Shown in pieces: positions 48,903 to 58,612 of a stretch of 64,000 nt of DNA. Made by a program: the position numbers and the translations under genes. A model generated the notes under the pieces. It saw only the letters and a program-made list of their open reading frames with translations. It was not told the origin of the DNA and ran no database searches. Position 1 is the first letter of the stretch; each line of letters starts with the position of its first letter. This DNA comes from Anaerorhabdus sp036637135 (GTDB lineage: Bacteria > Bacillota_I > Bacilli_A > Erysipelotrichales > Erysipelotrichaceae), in NCBI RefSeq assembly GCF_036637135.1, contig NZ_JAVWNC010000003.1:5303-69302 (forward strand), in the 5' to 3' direction.

Positions 48903-50918
48903 ATGAAAAAACTGATTATTAGCTGTCTCGTCTTCTTGATGGCTGTATCAACGGTTGGATGTTCTAGCAAAGAAGTTGTTTTTGAAGGATCATCTAAGGG
49001 TTATGGTGGAGAAGTAGTAGCAAAAGTTACTTTCTCTGGTGACAAAATTAAAAGTATCGAGGTAACAGGTGATGGAGAAACTGAAGGTATTGGTTCTCTT
49101 GCAATTGAAGAGTTACCTGCAAAGATTGTGGAAGCAGGAAATACAGATATCGATGTAAAGACAGGAGCAACTGTCACATCAAAAGCAATATTCGCAGCAG
49201 TCAATAAAGCTATAGATTTAAAGAATGGTGTTACATCTAAACCTATTTCTTATACTGCAGGAACATATACAGGTGTTGGTGCAGGATATCATGGGGAAGT
49301 GAAAGTTGAAGTTGAATTTGATGAAAAATCGATTTTATCGGTTAAGGTAGTTGAACAAGCAGAAACTCTTGGTATTGGGCAAGGGATGGATACATCTCCA
49401 GTTGAGTCTTTACCAATTAAAATAGTGGAAACTCAGGGTTTAGGAGTGGATGTAGTTACAGGAGCAACAGTTACATCAAATGCAATTCTTACTGCTGTTA
49501 GTGATGCAGCAACACAAGCAGGTGCAGATTCAGAAGCATTAAAAGAGATAACAATGGAGAGCAAGGCAATCGATGAAACTTATGAAGTTGATGTTGTAAT
49601 TGTGGGAGCAGGTGGTGCTGGTCTTGCAGCTGCGATACGTGCTTCTCAAGATGGTGCTGATGTATTGGTTGTTGAAAAACAAGGAATCATTGGTGGAGCA
49701 ACAACACGTTCTGGTGGAAAAGTTATGGCGGCAGGAACTGACATTCAAAAAGAAGCAGGGATATCTGACAATGATGAAATGATGTATAACTATCTAAAAG
49801 AAATAGGTGGTGAATACATTGATGATGTTAAGTTAAAAGCATTTACTGACAATGCGTTAGATGTTTACAATTGGATGATTGATTTAGGAGTTAATGTAAT
49901 AAATGTAGAACCTATTCATAAATCAATTGAGCCAAATCGTGTACATAACACTCTTGGTGGAGGCGGTATGACTGATGGTTTTGGTGGTAATATCACGGTG
50001 CCTTTATATGAGGAATATAAGGATTTAGATGGAGATATTGTTTACAATACAACTGTAAATGAAATAATTATGAATGATAAACAAGAAGCCGTTGGGGTAA
50101 TAGGAGTAAAACCCGATGGTTCAAAAGTAACAGTTCATGCGAATGCAGTTATTATCGCAACAGGTGGATATGCACAAAATAAAGAAATGGTTCGATCATA
50201 TGAAACTGAATTTCCTTTCTATGTAACTTCAGTTCCAACGGGTAATGTTGGTGATGGAATCAAAATGGTTGAAAAAATTGGTGGACAAATTGAAGAATAT
50301 CCAGCAACACAAACAGTTTTCTTAGATTTTAATTCTGGTACTGGAATTAATGAAGAAGCTGGATTAATTGTTACTATGGATGGAAAAAGATTCGTCAACG
50401 AATATAGCTATCAATATCATGTTGGAGATGCTTTGGCAAAAACTGGTAGTACAAATGGTTGGTATATCGCAACTGCAAATGATCCTACCCCAACTGTACA
50501 ATATGCTATGACACAAGATAAGACATTAAAAGCTGCATCAATTGAAGAATTAGCACAGTTAATGGAAGTAGATGCAAAGGTTCTTCAAGAAACAATTGAT
50601 CGCTATAATGGATTCGCAAAAAACCAAAAAGATGAAGATTTTGGTAAACCAGCGGAATTCTTATATCCAATTGAAGGAGAACAATATTACGCATTGAAAT
50701 TGATGCCAGCAGTAACTGTTACATTTGGTGGTATAGTGATTGATGAAAATGCTCAAGTTCTTGATCAAAATAATCAACCTATATCTAACCTATTTGCAGC
50801 AGGGGAAACTGCTTTTCCAGGCTTATTTGGAACAGAATACCCAGGTTGTGGAGTTGCGATTTCTGGAAGTGTTTATTTTGGGTTAGTTGCAGGTGAAAAC
50901 GCTGCGAAGTTAAAATAA
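48903..50918 (+). CDS. Extracellular flavoprotein reductase with two FMN-binding domains (lipoprotein)
   Basis: This is a surface lipoprotein (lipobox ending Cys20) of 671 residues. Two FMN-binding domains each carry a flavinylation motif TGATVTS (87-93 and 186-192), where ApbE attaches FMN to Thr. A fumarate-reductase-type FAD domain follows (VGAGGAG at 234-240 to the end). Such enzymes use electrons exported across the membrane to reduce an external acceptor. The fumarate-binding residues are not conserved: the usual HHTMGG reads VTVTFGG, and the usual NRLGG Arg region reads YPGCGVA. The substrate is therefore unlikely to be fumarate. Control by the divergent MerR protein is likely. Confidence 0.85.
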   Translation: MKKLIISCLVFLMAVSTVGCSSKEVVFEGSSKGYGGEVVAKVTFSGDKIKSIEVTGDGETEGIGSLAIEELPAKIVEAGNTDIDVKTGATVTSKAIFAAVNKAIDLKNGVTSKPISYTAGTYTGVGAGYHGEVKVEVEFDEKSILSVKVVEQAETLGIGQGMDTSPVESLPIKIVETQGLGVDVVTGATVTSNAILTAVSDAATQAGADSEALKEITMESKAIDETYEVDVVIVGAGGAGLAAAIRASQDGADVLVVEKQGIIGGATTRSGGKVMAAGTDIQKEAGISDNDEMMYNYLKEIGGEYIDDVKLKAFTDNALDVYNWMIDLGVNVINVEPIHKSIEPNRVHNTLGGGGMTDGFGGNITVPLYEEYKDLDGDIVYNTTVNEIIMNDKQEAVGVIGVKPDGSKVTVHANAVIIATGGYAQNKEMVRSYETEFPFYVTSVPTGNVGDGIKMVEKIGGQIEEYPATQTVFLDFNSGTGINEEAGLIVTMDGKRFVNEYSYQYHVGDALAKTGSTNGWYIATANDPTPTVQYAMTQDKTLKAASIEELAQLMEVDAKVLQETIDRYNGFAKNQKDEDFGKPAEFLYPIEGEQYYALKLMPAVTVTFGGIVIDENAQVLDQNNQPISNLFAAGETAFPGLFGTEYPGCGVAISGSVYFGLVAGENAAKLK

Positions 50919-50925
50919 ATTTTAT

Positions 50926-50966
50926 AAGGTGAAGATTCTTTATACAAACTATCTTCACTTTTTCTT
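50926..50966 (+). terminator. Terminator after the flavin reductase gene
   Basis: The stem GTGAAGAT with ATCTTCAC and a 14-base loop is followed by a T-rich run. Confidence 0.75.
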
Positions 50967-51006
50967 TTGAATATCGAATGCTTTATTATCAAAAAAACAT
51001 GATTTT

Positions 51007-51035
51007 GAGGTATACTATAGTACGAGAGGTATACT
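51007..51035 (+). repeat. Direct repeat GAGGTATACT before murL
   Basis: The decamer GAGGTATACT occurs at 51007-51016 and 51026-51035. The second copy supplies the ribosome binding site of the next gene; the first contains a TATACT that could serve as a -10. Confidence 0.55.
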
Positions 51036-51036
51036 G

Positions 51037-52398
51037 ATGAATTATAGTGAACTAAGACAAATATATCCAAACTTTGTATATCGTGATTTTCATATTGAAG
51101 AGAATGATAACGAGTTTAAAATAACTTATGATTTTGAGATTGAAGGTCTTGAAGCTTTCAACCCGACTTATAGCATTCCAAAAAGAGGGACGCAATCTTT
51201 TCATGATAAGAGAATTGTTCGTGAATTGGTTTTTTCGCTTGGATTAGTAGAATGTATTAGTTATTGGAAAATAACATGTTCTCCTAATTTGATAATTCAA
51301 TGTGGGGCATTAAATCATGAACAAATTCAATGGTGGAAGAAGTTATACTTCCATGGATTAGGAGAGTTCTTTTATATCAATCAAATTAATCCAAAGTTTG
51401 ACGATTTTGTATCAATACAGAGCGTAGGGGATAAGATTAGTGGAAATCATCTTATTCAAAACTATGATGGTCAACTTGTACCAGTTGGTGGTGGTAAGGA
51501 TTCTTTTGTTTCTCTTGAAATCTTAAAATCACTTTATGATCAAAATGATGCTTTTGTTATTAATAAAGTAATGTCTGCAATTCATGCAAGTGAAGCGGCA
51601 GGATACAAAGATAAATTAATTTATGTAAGTAGAACATTGGATCCTAGAATGTTAGAACTGAACAAAAAAGGATACTTAAATGGTCACACTCCTTTTTCAG
51701 CAATGGTAGCCTTTGCATCGACTCTTGCAGCAGTATTGAATCAAAAAAGATATATTTGTTTATCAAATGAAGCTAGTGCAAATGAATCAACGGTATTAAA
51801 TGATACGGTAAATCATCAATATTCTAAGAGTTATGAGTTTGAAAAAGACTTCAATGAGTATAGTCAAAAATATTTACTACCCGAGATAGAATATTTTAGT
51901 TTATTAAGACCATTATCTGAACTTCAAATTGCAAAGATATTTTCTTTAACACCACAATATCATTCGGTATTTAAGAGTTGTAATGTGGGTAGTAAACAAG
52001 AAATTTGGTGTTGTCATTGTGCGAAGTGTTTATTTGTATACTTATTAATGGCTGCCTATTTAAGCGATGAAGAGTGTATTTCAATATTTAAAGAAGATAT
52101 GTTAAATAATGCAGAGTTATTTCCGATATTCATGGAGCTATGTGGGTTAAGTGAAAACAAGCCATTTGAGTGTGTAGGAACACGTGAGGAAGTTGTAAGT
52201 GCAATTAGTTTAGGTATTGAACAACGTCTACAAACAAATCAAAAGCTTGGAATCCTTTATCAAATGTATTTAGAAAAAGTAGGTGCAATTGATTTAGTAT
52301 CATTAAATGATATTAAAGAAGAATGGAATGGGGAACATCAAATCCCTGAACATTTATTACAATTAGTTAAAAATAAAGTTGAGGAATCATTCAAATGA
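51037..52398 (+). CDS. murL: MurL-like UDP-MurNAc-L-Ala-L-Glu epimerase
   Basis: MurL, known from Xanthomonas, uses ATP to epimerise the terminal L-Glu of UDP-MurNAc-L-Ala-L-Glu to D-Glu, working with MurD2, which adds L-Glu. This 453-residue protein has the family length. It has a PP-loop-like VPVGGGKDSFVSLE (151-156 core), GHTPFSAMVAFAS, CLSNEASANEST (about 241-252) and a cysteine cluster CCHCAKC (325-331). It overlaps the following MurD-like gene by four bases. Identity rests on remembered family features plus this pairing. GAGAGG precedes the start. Confidence 0.75.
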   Translation: MNYSELRQIYPNFVYRDFHIEENDNEFKITYDFEIEGLEAFNPTYSIPKRGTQSFHDKRIVRELVFSLGLVECISYWKITCSPNLIIQCGALNHEQIQWWKKLYFHGLGEFFYINQINPKFDDFVSIQSVGDKISGNHLIQNYDGQLVPVGGGKDSFVSLEILKSLYDQNDAFVINKVMSAIHASEAAGYKDKLIYVSRTLDPRMLELNKKGYLNGHTPFSAMVAFASTLAAVLNQKRYICLSNEASANESTVLNDTVNHQYSKSYEFEKDFNEYSQKYLLPEIEYFSLLRPLSELQIAKIFSLTPQYHSVFKSCNVGSKQEIWCCHCAKCLFVYLLMAAYLSDEECISIFKEDMLNNAELFPIFMELCGLSENKPFECVGTREEVVSAISLGIEQRLQTNQKLGILYQMYLEKVGAIDLVSLNDIKEEWNGEHQIPEHLLQLVKNKVEESFK

Positions 52399-53711
52399 TA
52401 AGTAATGAAATTAAGAACGAGTTTGAAGGTAAAAAAATCGCTATTTGGGGATTTGGTTTAGAAGGTAAATCAACTTTCAATTTTATTAGAAGTATTTTAC
52501 AAAATCAATTAATCACAATTATTGATGATAAAGAAATTTATCTCGATGATATAAATTGTGAAATTAAACTAACACAAGATACCAGTTTTGATGAATATGA
52601 TTTAATAATGAAAAGTCCGGGTATTGTGATTACAGATGATCATTTTCCATTTGATAAATTAAGTAGTCAGTCTCAAATTTTTCTTAAATACTATAAGAAA
52701 CAAACAATTGGAATTACAGGTACTAAAGGAAAAAGCACAACAAGCTCGCTTTTGTATCACGTATTAAGTCGTGGTTATAGTTCAGTTTTTTTAGTAGGGA
52801 ATATTGGTGTTCCTTGTTTCAATATTATTCATGATTTGAAAGAGGATTCAATTGTCGTTTTTGAGATATCATGTCATCAATTAGAGTATGCAAAAGATTC
52901 ACCACATATTGGAGTTCTTTTGAATCTATTTGAAGAACATTTGGATCATTATGGTACTTTCGAAAAATATTGTGCAGCAAAGGAAAATGTATTCTTGCAT
53001 CAAGAGTCGGATGATATTGCGATTATTAATGCTAACTGCATTGATCAAATAAATAAAGCAAAACATCCCCTCCTTGCGTCAATGGATGAAACTGGAGATA
53101 TTTATGCAATTGAAAATAAATTGGTTAATTCTATTGGCACATTGATAGTTGATACGACCCGTGTTTCATTAATTGGACACCACAATTACTACAATATGGC
53201 GATTGTATATGCAATAGCATCGAACTATTTTGATATAAGCAATCAAGATTTCTTAGAAGCAATCGCAACATTTCAAACGTTAAAACATCGATTAGAAAAT
53301 ATTGGAGTTCATAATGGGATACGGTATATTGATGATTCCATATCAACGATTTGTCAATCAACAATACAAGCAATTACTTCGTTGAATGATGTAGATACTG
53401 TGTTAGTAGGTGGATTAGATCGAGGTATAGATTATGATGAACTTATTGATTTTTTGATTGAAAAAAAAGTTCCGCATGTCATCTTTATGTATGCATCAGG
53501 TGAAAGAATGTTTGGTTTATGGACTGATCGTACAGAAAGAGAAGCGATATGGGTAAAGGATTTAAAGGATGCAGTAGGGCTTGCGAAGAAGATTACGTCT
53601 CCAGGTAAATCATGTTTGTTATCACCAGCTTCGGCAAGCTATGGATACTTCAAAAACTTTGAAGAACGTGGAGATGTATTTAAAGAATTGGTAGAAAATA
53701 ATGAAATATAA
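52395..53711 (+). CDS. murD: MurD-like ligase, probably the L-Glu-specific MurD2
   Basis: This is a Mur ligase that adds glutamate to UDP-MurNAc-L-Ala. The 438-residue protein has the P-loop GTKGKST (109-115), FEISCHQLE, NLFEEHLDHYG, GHHNYYN and KHRLE. The C-terminal domain has LLSPASASYGYFKNFEERG. The motif that reads DSKATN in ordinary MurD is DSISTIC here (314-320), so the lysine that contacts the D-Glu carboxylate (Lys348 in E. coli) is Ile316. With the coupled MurL-like gene this points to L-Glu specificity. It overlaps recJ by 11 bp. Confidence 0.85.
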   Translation: MISNEIKNEFEGKKIAIWGFGLEGKSTFNFIRSILQNQLITIIDDKEIYLDDINCEIKLTQDTSFDEYDLIMKSPGIVITDDHFPFDKLSSQSQIFLKYYKKQTIGITGTKGKSTTSSLLYHVLSRGYSSVFLVGNIGVPCFNIIHDLKEDSIVVFEISCHQLEYAKDSPHIGVLLNLFEEHLDHYGTFEKYCAAKENVFLHQESDDIAIINANCIDQINKAKHPLLASMDETGDIYAIENKLVNSIGTLIVDTTRVSLIGHHNYYNMAIVYAIASNYFDISNQDFLEAIATFQTLKHRLENIGVHNGIRYIDDSISTICQSTIQAITSLNDVDTVLVGGLDRGIDYDELIDFLIEKKVPHVIFMYASGERMFGLWTDRTEREAIWVKDLKDAVGLAKKITSPGKSCLLSPASASYGYFKNFEERGDVFKELVENNEI

Positions 53712-55290
53712 AAAAATAGATGTAGATGCATCAAAAATTGAAGAACAATATAAAACCAGCACACTTGTAAGCAAGGTGTTGGCTTTTCGTGAATGTAATG
53801 ATGATCAAATAAAACAATTACTAGATCATCCGATAAAACTAACAGAGAACTCATCTGAAATATTGAAACTTGTGTGTGAACGAATACAACAAGCAAAAAC
53901 AAACAATGAAAAAATATTTGTTGGTGGAGATTATGATGCTGATGGATTATGTGCTACATCAATTATGGTAGACACGCTTACAATTTTAGGTATTGAAAAT
54001 GGATATTATATTCCAAATCGATTTAAGGAAGGTTATGGATTACATCCAAATATTGTGCAACTTGCTTATGATAAAGGTTATAAAATTATAATTACTGTTG
54101 ATAATGGTGTTAAAGCTTACGAAGCCTTAGAAAAAGCAAAACAATTAGGGATTGAAGTCATTATCATGGATCATCATGAAATTGAAGAGAAACCACAATG
54201 CACATATTGTTTACATCCAGATTACTTTGATGAACCCTTTAAGGGATTGTCAGGAGCTGGTGTAACGTTACAAGTTGCAAATCAATTGATAGGTGCTAAT
54301 CCAAAACACATTGCTTTAGCTTGTGTTGCAACTATGGGAGATATTATGAACCTATGGGGTGAAAACCGAATTATTGTTCGACTTGGCTTAGAGATTATTA
54401 ATCAACATTTAGTACCACATCTAGATGCATTGTTGGATACAACTACAGTTGTAACGGAAAAAGATATCGCATATCAAGTCGTACCAAAGTTAAATGCTGT
54501 GGGAAGACTACAAGAAGTCGCAAATCCAAATAATGTAGTAAAATTCTTTCTACAAAATAACCCAACTGAAATTAAACAATTCGCAATGCAAATGAATGAA
54601 TTAAACAATCAAAGAAAACAAATAACTTTACAAATGAATGTCTTAGCTGAAAAGAAAAATTTAGATGATGATTTTATCATAGTTTCTGATGAACGTTTCC
54701 ATGAGGGATTAGTTGGTCTAGTTGCAGGTAAACTTGCGAACAAATATCACAAACCTTCGCTAGTCTTTTGTGAAATGGATGAAGTGGTTAAGGGTAGTGG
54801 TAGAACTGCGAATGGATTCGATTTATATAGTTTCTTTCAAAATGGATTTGAAGAGGAATTCGTGAACTTTGGTGGTCATAGTGGCGCAATCGGATGCACT
54901 GTCAAAAAAGATAAATTTGAACAATTCAAACAAAAGATAAAGAATAAATTCGCAAATATTGACATACAAGAAGAATCATATGAAACTGCTTGTGTTATTC
55001 ATGAATCTGACTTATCTTTATCCGCAATTACTGAATATCTAAGTCTTGCGCCATTTGGGCAAGGATTCAATGAGGTTGTATTTGCAATAGAAGGCTTGAA
55101 AATTAAGAAGACACAATTAATTAAACAAAAGTTCTTAAAAATTCAATTTGAAAATAACATTGAGGCCATTTGGTTTGAAGTAGATCCAAGTGTTAATGTA
55201 GAAAAATTAAAGACTGTGTATGGAGAGTGCACAATCAATGACTTTTTAGGACGTAAAAAGTGTTCGTTAATTGTTAAAACAATAGAATAA
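53701..55290 (+). CDS. recJ: Single-strand-specific exonuclease RecJ-like, short form
   Basis: This is a DHH-family nuclease that degrades single-stranded DNA 5' to 3' in repair. The 529-residue protein has the metal motifs DYDADGLCA, VDNGVKA and DHHEIEE, and the DHHA1 motif GGHSGAIGC near 395. It is clearly shorter than Bacillus RecJ because the C-terminal extension is absent. Its start overlaps the murD end, and apt follows after 48 bp, as RecJ and Apt often do. Confidence 0.88.
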   Translation: MKYKKIDVDASKIEEQYKTSTLVSKVLAFRECNDDQIKQLLDHPIKLTENSSEILKLVCERIQQAKTNNEKIFVGGDYDADGLCATSIMVDTLTILGIENGYYIPNRFKEGYGLHPNIVQLAYDKGYKIIITVDNGVKAYEALEKAKQLGIEVIIMDHHEIEEKPQCTYCLHPDYFDEPFKGLSGAGVTLQVANQLIGANPKHIALACVATMGDIMNLWGENRIIVRLGLEIINQHLVPHLDALLDTTTVVTEKDIAYQVVPKLNAVGRLQEVANPNNVVKFFLQNNPTEIKQFAMQMNELNNQRKQITLQMNVLAEKKNLDDDFIIVSDERFHEGLVGLVAGKLANKYHKPSLVFCEMDEVVKGSGRTANGFDLYSFFQNGFEEEFVNFGGHSGAIGCTVKKDKFEQFKQKIKNKFANIDIQEESYETACVIHESDLSLSAITEYLSLAPFGQGFNEVVFAIEGLKIKKTQLIKQKFLKIQFENNIEAIWFEVDPSVNVEKLKTVYGECTINDFLGRKKCSLIVKTIE

Positions 55291-55338
55291 GTATTTATAA
55301 TAGTGTATAATTGTACTGTTAATTAGGAGGCACAATCA

Positions 55339-55854
55339 ATGGATTTAAAAAAATATATTGCAGAGATTCCAAATTTCCCTATCGAAGGGGTACTGTTTCG
55401 TGACATCACACCATTAATGAATGATGGAGAAGCATTTTTTGAAGCTACACGTTTAATTGAAGAGTTTGCCTTAAAATGTGGTGCAGAAATTATTGTAGGT
55501 CCTGAATCAAGAGGGTTTATCTTTGGATGTCCTGTTGCAGTAAATATGAAAATTGGATTTGTACCAGTTCGTAAACCTGGTAAACTTCCTCGTAAAACGA
55601 TTAGCTATAAATATGACCTAGAATATGGTTCAAATGAATTACACATGCATGCAGACTCAATTAAAAAAGGACAAAAAGTTCTTATTGTTGATGATTTGTT
55701 AGCGACTGGTGGTACTGTTGAGGCAACAATTAAACTTGTTGAAGAAATGGGCGGAGAAGTTGTTGGATGTGCATTCTTAATTGAATTATTAGGTTTAGAG
55801 GGTCGTAAGGCATTGGGTAATTATAATGTCTTTACGGTTATGTCTTATGAATAA
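55339..55854 (+). CDS. apt: Adenine phosphoribosyltransferase
   Basis: Apt salvages adenine with PRPP to AMP. The 171-residue protein has FPIEGVLFRDITPLM at the N-terminus, the ESRGFIFG loop, RKPGKLPR and the PRPP motif LIVDDLLATGGT. TTAGGAGG precedes the start. It is of normal length. A terminator separates it from rel. Confidence 0.97.
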   Translation: MDLKKYIAEIPNFPIEGVLFRDITPLMNDGEAFFEATRLIEEFALKCGAEIIVGPESRGFIFGCPVAVNMKIGFVPVRKPGKLPRKTISYKYDLEYGSNELHMHADSIKKGQKVLIVDDLLATGGTVEATIKLVEEMGGEVVGCAFLIELLGLEGRKALGNYNVFTVMSYE

Positions 55855-55857
55855 ATA

Positions 55858-55884
55858 ATCGAAGAGGAATCTTCGGTTTTTTTA
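55858..55884 (+). terminator. Terminator after apt
   Basis: The stem CGAAGA with TCTTCG and a GGAA tetraloop is followed by a T-run. Confidence 0.8.
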
Positions 55885-55903
55885 CAAGAAAGGAGGAACC
55901 AAT

Positions 55904-58114
55904 ATGTCAACTAATACTACTAAAATGGTGACAAAAGATGATATTTTAAATGCTTCAAAAGAGTATATTCATAATGAAGAAAGTTTAAGAATTATCGCGA
56001 AGTCAATTGATTATGCAACTGAAAAACATGATGGACAGTTTCGTAAAAGTGGTGAGCCATATATTATACATGCATTAAATGTAGGATATATTTTAGCTGT
56101 GCTTCATTGTGGACCAAGAACAATAGCTGCAGGGTTATTGCATGATGTGTTAGAAGACTGTGATGTTCCTCGTGAAGAATTAGTAAGACAATTTGATGAA
56201 GAAGTAACTGGACTTGTTGAAAGTGTTACCAAGATTGGTAATATTCAATTCAAGGATGAGAAGGAATATTTAGCTGCCAATCACCGTAAGATATTTATTG
56301 CGATGGCAAGAGATATTCGTGTTATTTTAATTAAACTTGTGGATCGTTTGCACAATATGCGCACACTTCAATACATGCCAGAAGAAAAACAAAAACGAAT
56401 CGCAGCAGAAACATTAGAAGTTTATGCACCAATTGCGCATCGTTTAGGTATTAGTGAAATCAAGAATGAATTAGAAGATTTAAGTTTCTTTTATCTGGAT
56501 CGGGATATGTATTATCAAATTGCACATCTTGTTGAAGCAAAAAAAGCGGAACGTGATGAGCAAGTAAAACATATGATTCAAGATATATCAGACTTATTAA
56601 CTTTAAATAAGATTGAGTTTAGAATATTTGGTCGTAGTAAACATTTGTATAGTATTTACAAAAAAATGAAAACCAAAGGGAAACGATTCGAAGAAATACT
56701 AGATTTATTGGCAATTCGTATAGTTACAAAAACGGAATTAAACTGTTATGAAATATTAGGACATATTCATGCAACTTATCGACCAATACCGGGTAGGTTA
56801 AAAGATTATGTTGCGATGCCTAAGATGAACATGTATCAATCACTTCATACGACAATCGTTGGTGATGAGGGTAGAATCTTTGAAGTACAAATACGAACAG
56901 AGAACATGGACTCTATTGCTGAACAAGGGGTTGCTGCTCACTGGCGATACAAAGAAGGTTCTAAATATGATTCTCGTCGTGAACAAAAAGAAATTGAAGA
57001 AAAATTAACATGGTTCAAAGACTTTGCAAATTTAACCAATGAACAAGAAGAAGACAGTCCTGTTGAATATATGGATCGTCTACAAAAAGATGTCTTTGAA
57101 GCCAATGTATATGTTATGACACCAAATGGTCGAGTTATTGATTTGCCAAATGGTTCGACACCAATTGACTTTGCATATCGTGTTCATACCGAAGTTGGAC
57201 ACGCATGTGTAGGTGCAATTGTTAATGAAACATTGGTACCATTAAATACAGTCCTTAAAACAGGGGATGTCGTACAAATTAGGACATCCAAGCAATTCCC
57301 TGGACCAAGTGAAGACTGGTTGAAAGTAGTTAAAACTAATCAAGCAAAGAGTAAGATCAAGTCTTATTTGATGCGTAAAGAAGTAGAACGTCGTGAAGAA
57401 AAGGTTGAAGTTGGTGAAGGAATCCTTCGAGATGAATTACGTAAGCGCGGTTTTGATGATAAAGAATTCATGGAAAAGAAGAAAATAGAAGCAATTTTCC
57501 AACAATTCCAAGTTAGTAGTTATGTGGATTTTATGTATGCAATCGCGGTTAAGTCAATCTCACCTCAAAATGTTGTGGAAAAACTTACCAACCAAAAACG
57601 TAGCGTGCTGGAAACCAATGCATTGTCGAGAATTTTAAATCGTGAACATACGCCAAAAAAGACAACATCGAAATCAGGATTAAAAGTGTCTGGTGTTGAT
57701 TCGATGATGATGTCACTTGCAGGGTGTTGTAATCCTGTGTATGGGGATGAAATCATTGGATATATAACAAAAGGACAAGGAGTTAAGGTTCATCGAAAAG
57801 ATTGTCCAAATATTCAAGGCGCAAAGAGTCGACTTATTGAAGTTGAATGGGATGATAATATCTCAAGACAACAATATGAGGCTAATTTAACTTGTTTATC
57901 ACACGATCGTAATTTCTTAATTACTGATATTGTGACTGTCGTGTCTCAATGTAAAGCTAATTTAATGGGAATCAACTCAGTTGTAAATAGTGAAGATTTG
58001 ACCGCAACGACAAAAATGAATATACTAGTAGATGATATTGAACATTTACAAAATGTCATTGCTAACTTAAAAAAGGTCAATAGTGTCATTTCTGTAGAAA
58101 GACAGATATTATAG
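55904..58114 (+). CDS. rel: Bifunctional (p)ppGpp synthetase/hydrolase Rel
   Basis: Rel makes and breaks the alarmone (p)ppGpp. The 736-residue protein has the HD hydrolase domain (GLLHDVLEDC, about 80-90) and the synthetase domain with GRLKDYVAMPKMNMYQSLHTT. TGS (VYVMTPNGRVIDLPNGS) and C-terminal zinc-finger-like and ACT regions follow. The synthetase GRxKDY motif has Leu where Phe is common, a mild change. AAAGGAGG precedes the start. A lipoprotein gene follows 10 bp later. Confidence 0.95.
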   Translation: MSTNTTKMVTKDDILNASKEYIHNEESLRIIAKSIDYATEKHDGQFRKSGEPYIIHALNVGYILAVLHCGPRTIAAGLLHDVLEDCDVPREELVRQFDEEVTGLVESVTKIGNIQFKDEKEYLAANHRKIFIAMARDIRVILIKLVDRLHNMRTLQYMPEEKQKRIAAETLEVYAPIAHRLGISEIKNELEDLSFFYLDRDMYYQIAHLVEAKKAERDEQVKHMIQDISDLLTLNKIEFRIFGRSKHLYSIYKKMKTKGKRFEEILDLLAIRIVTKTELNCYEILGHIHATYRPIPGRLKDYVAMPKMNMYQSLHTTIVGDEGRIFEVQIRTENMDSIAEQGVAAHWRYKEGSKYDSRREQKEIEEKLTWFKDFANLTNEQEEDSPVEYMDRLQKDVFEANVYVMTPNGRVIDLPNGSTPIDFAYRVHTEVGHACVGAIVNETLVPLNTVLKTGDVVQIRTSKQFPGPSEDWLKVVKTNQAKSKIKSYLMRKEVERREEKVEVGEGILRDELRKRGFDDKEFMEKKKIEAIFQQFQVSSYVDFMYAIAVKSISPQNVVEKLTNQKRSVLETNALSRILNREHTPKKTTSKSGLKVSGVDSMMMSLAGCCNPVYGDEIIGYITKGQGVKVHRKDCPNIQGAKSRLIEVEWDDNISRQQYEANLTCLSHDRNFLITDIVTVVSQCKANLMGINSVVNSEDLTATTKMNILVDDIEHLQNVIANLKKVNSVISVERQIL

Positions 58115-58124
58115 GAGAAGATAT

Positions 58125-58574
58125 ATGAAAAAATTAATCGCAATTGCGTTAGTTGCACTTGTACTTGCAGGTTGTTCAACTGGTGGAGCTAAAACACAAA
58201 CTTTAGCATGTAAGCAAGAAGCTGAAGGTGCTTCAATGGATTCGACATTTACATTTACTGATGCTGGTTTAACATCACTTAAACAAACAACAGTCATTGC
58301 AATCCCAGAAGACCAAAAAGATAGCATTGATTCAATTACTACTGCATTAGATGCTTCAAAAGAGCAAATTAATGCAATTGATGGAGCAACTTATGAGTAT
58401 TCAGTAAATGAAACTGCTGCAACAATTACAGTAACTTACGATGTTACAAAAATGGATGATGAAACTTTATTAGGTTTTGGTTTCACTGACGATATGAAAG
58501 TTGATGGAAAATTCAACATCGATAAAATCGCTGAAACATACAAAGCAATTAACATCAATTGCGAAGTTAAATAA
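58125..58574 (+). CDS. DUF1307 (YehR-like) lipoprotein
   Basis: This is a surface lipoprotein of unknown function. The 149-residue protein has a signal peptide and lipobox VLAGC (Cys17). The single DUF1307 domain then shows TLACKQEAEGASMDSTFTF, LKQTT and a final NCEVK. The two Cys of the mature domain (near 29 and 147) may form a disulfide. GGAGAAG precedes the start. It is close to rel and probably on the same transcript. Confidence 0.75.
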   Translation: MKKLIAIALVALVLAGCSTGGAKTQTLACKQEAEGASMDSTFTFTDAGLTSLKQTTVIAIPEDQKDSIDSITTALDASKEQINAIDGATYEYSVNETAATITVTYDVTKMDDETLLGFGFTDDMKVDGKFNIDKIAETYKAININCEVK

Positions 58575-58577
58575 TAC

Positions 58578-58606
58578 TTGTTTCATAAAAAAAGAAGTGA
58601 TATAGT
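58578..58606 (+). promoter_or_regulatory. Promoter of the hisS-aspS operon
   Basis: TTGTTT (58578-58583) and TATAGT (58601-58606) are 17 bp apart, with an extended -10 TG. Transcription would begin just before the T-box. Confidence 0.65.
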
Positions 58607-58612
58607 AATATA

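Noticed and set aside
49539..49748. Cysteine-rich reverse-strand ORF inside the flavin reductase gene
   Set aside because: It is a shadow of a strongly coding frame, with no ribosome binding site of its own.
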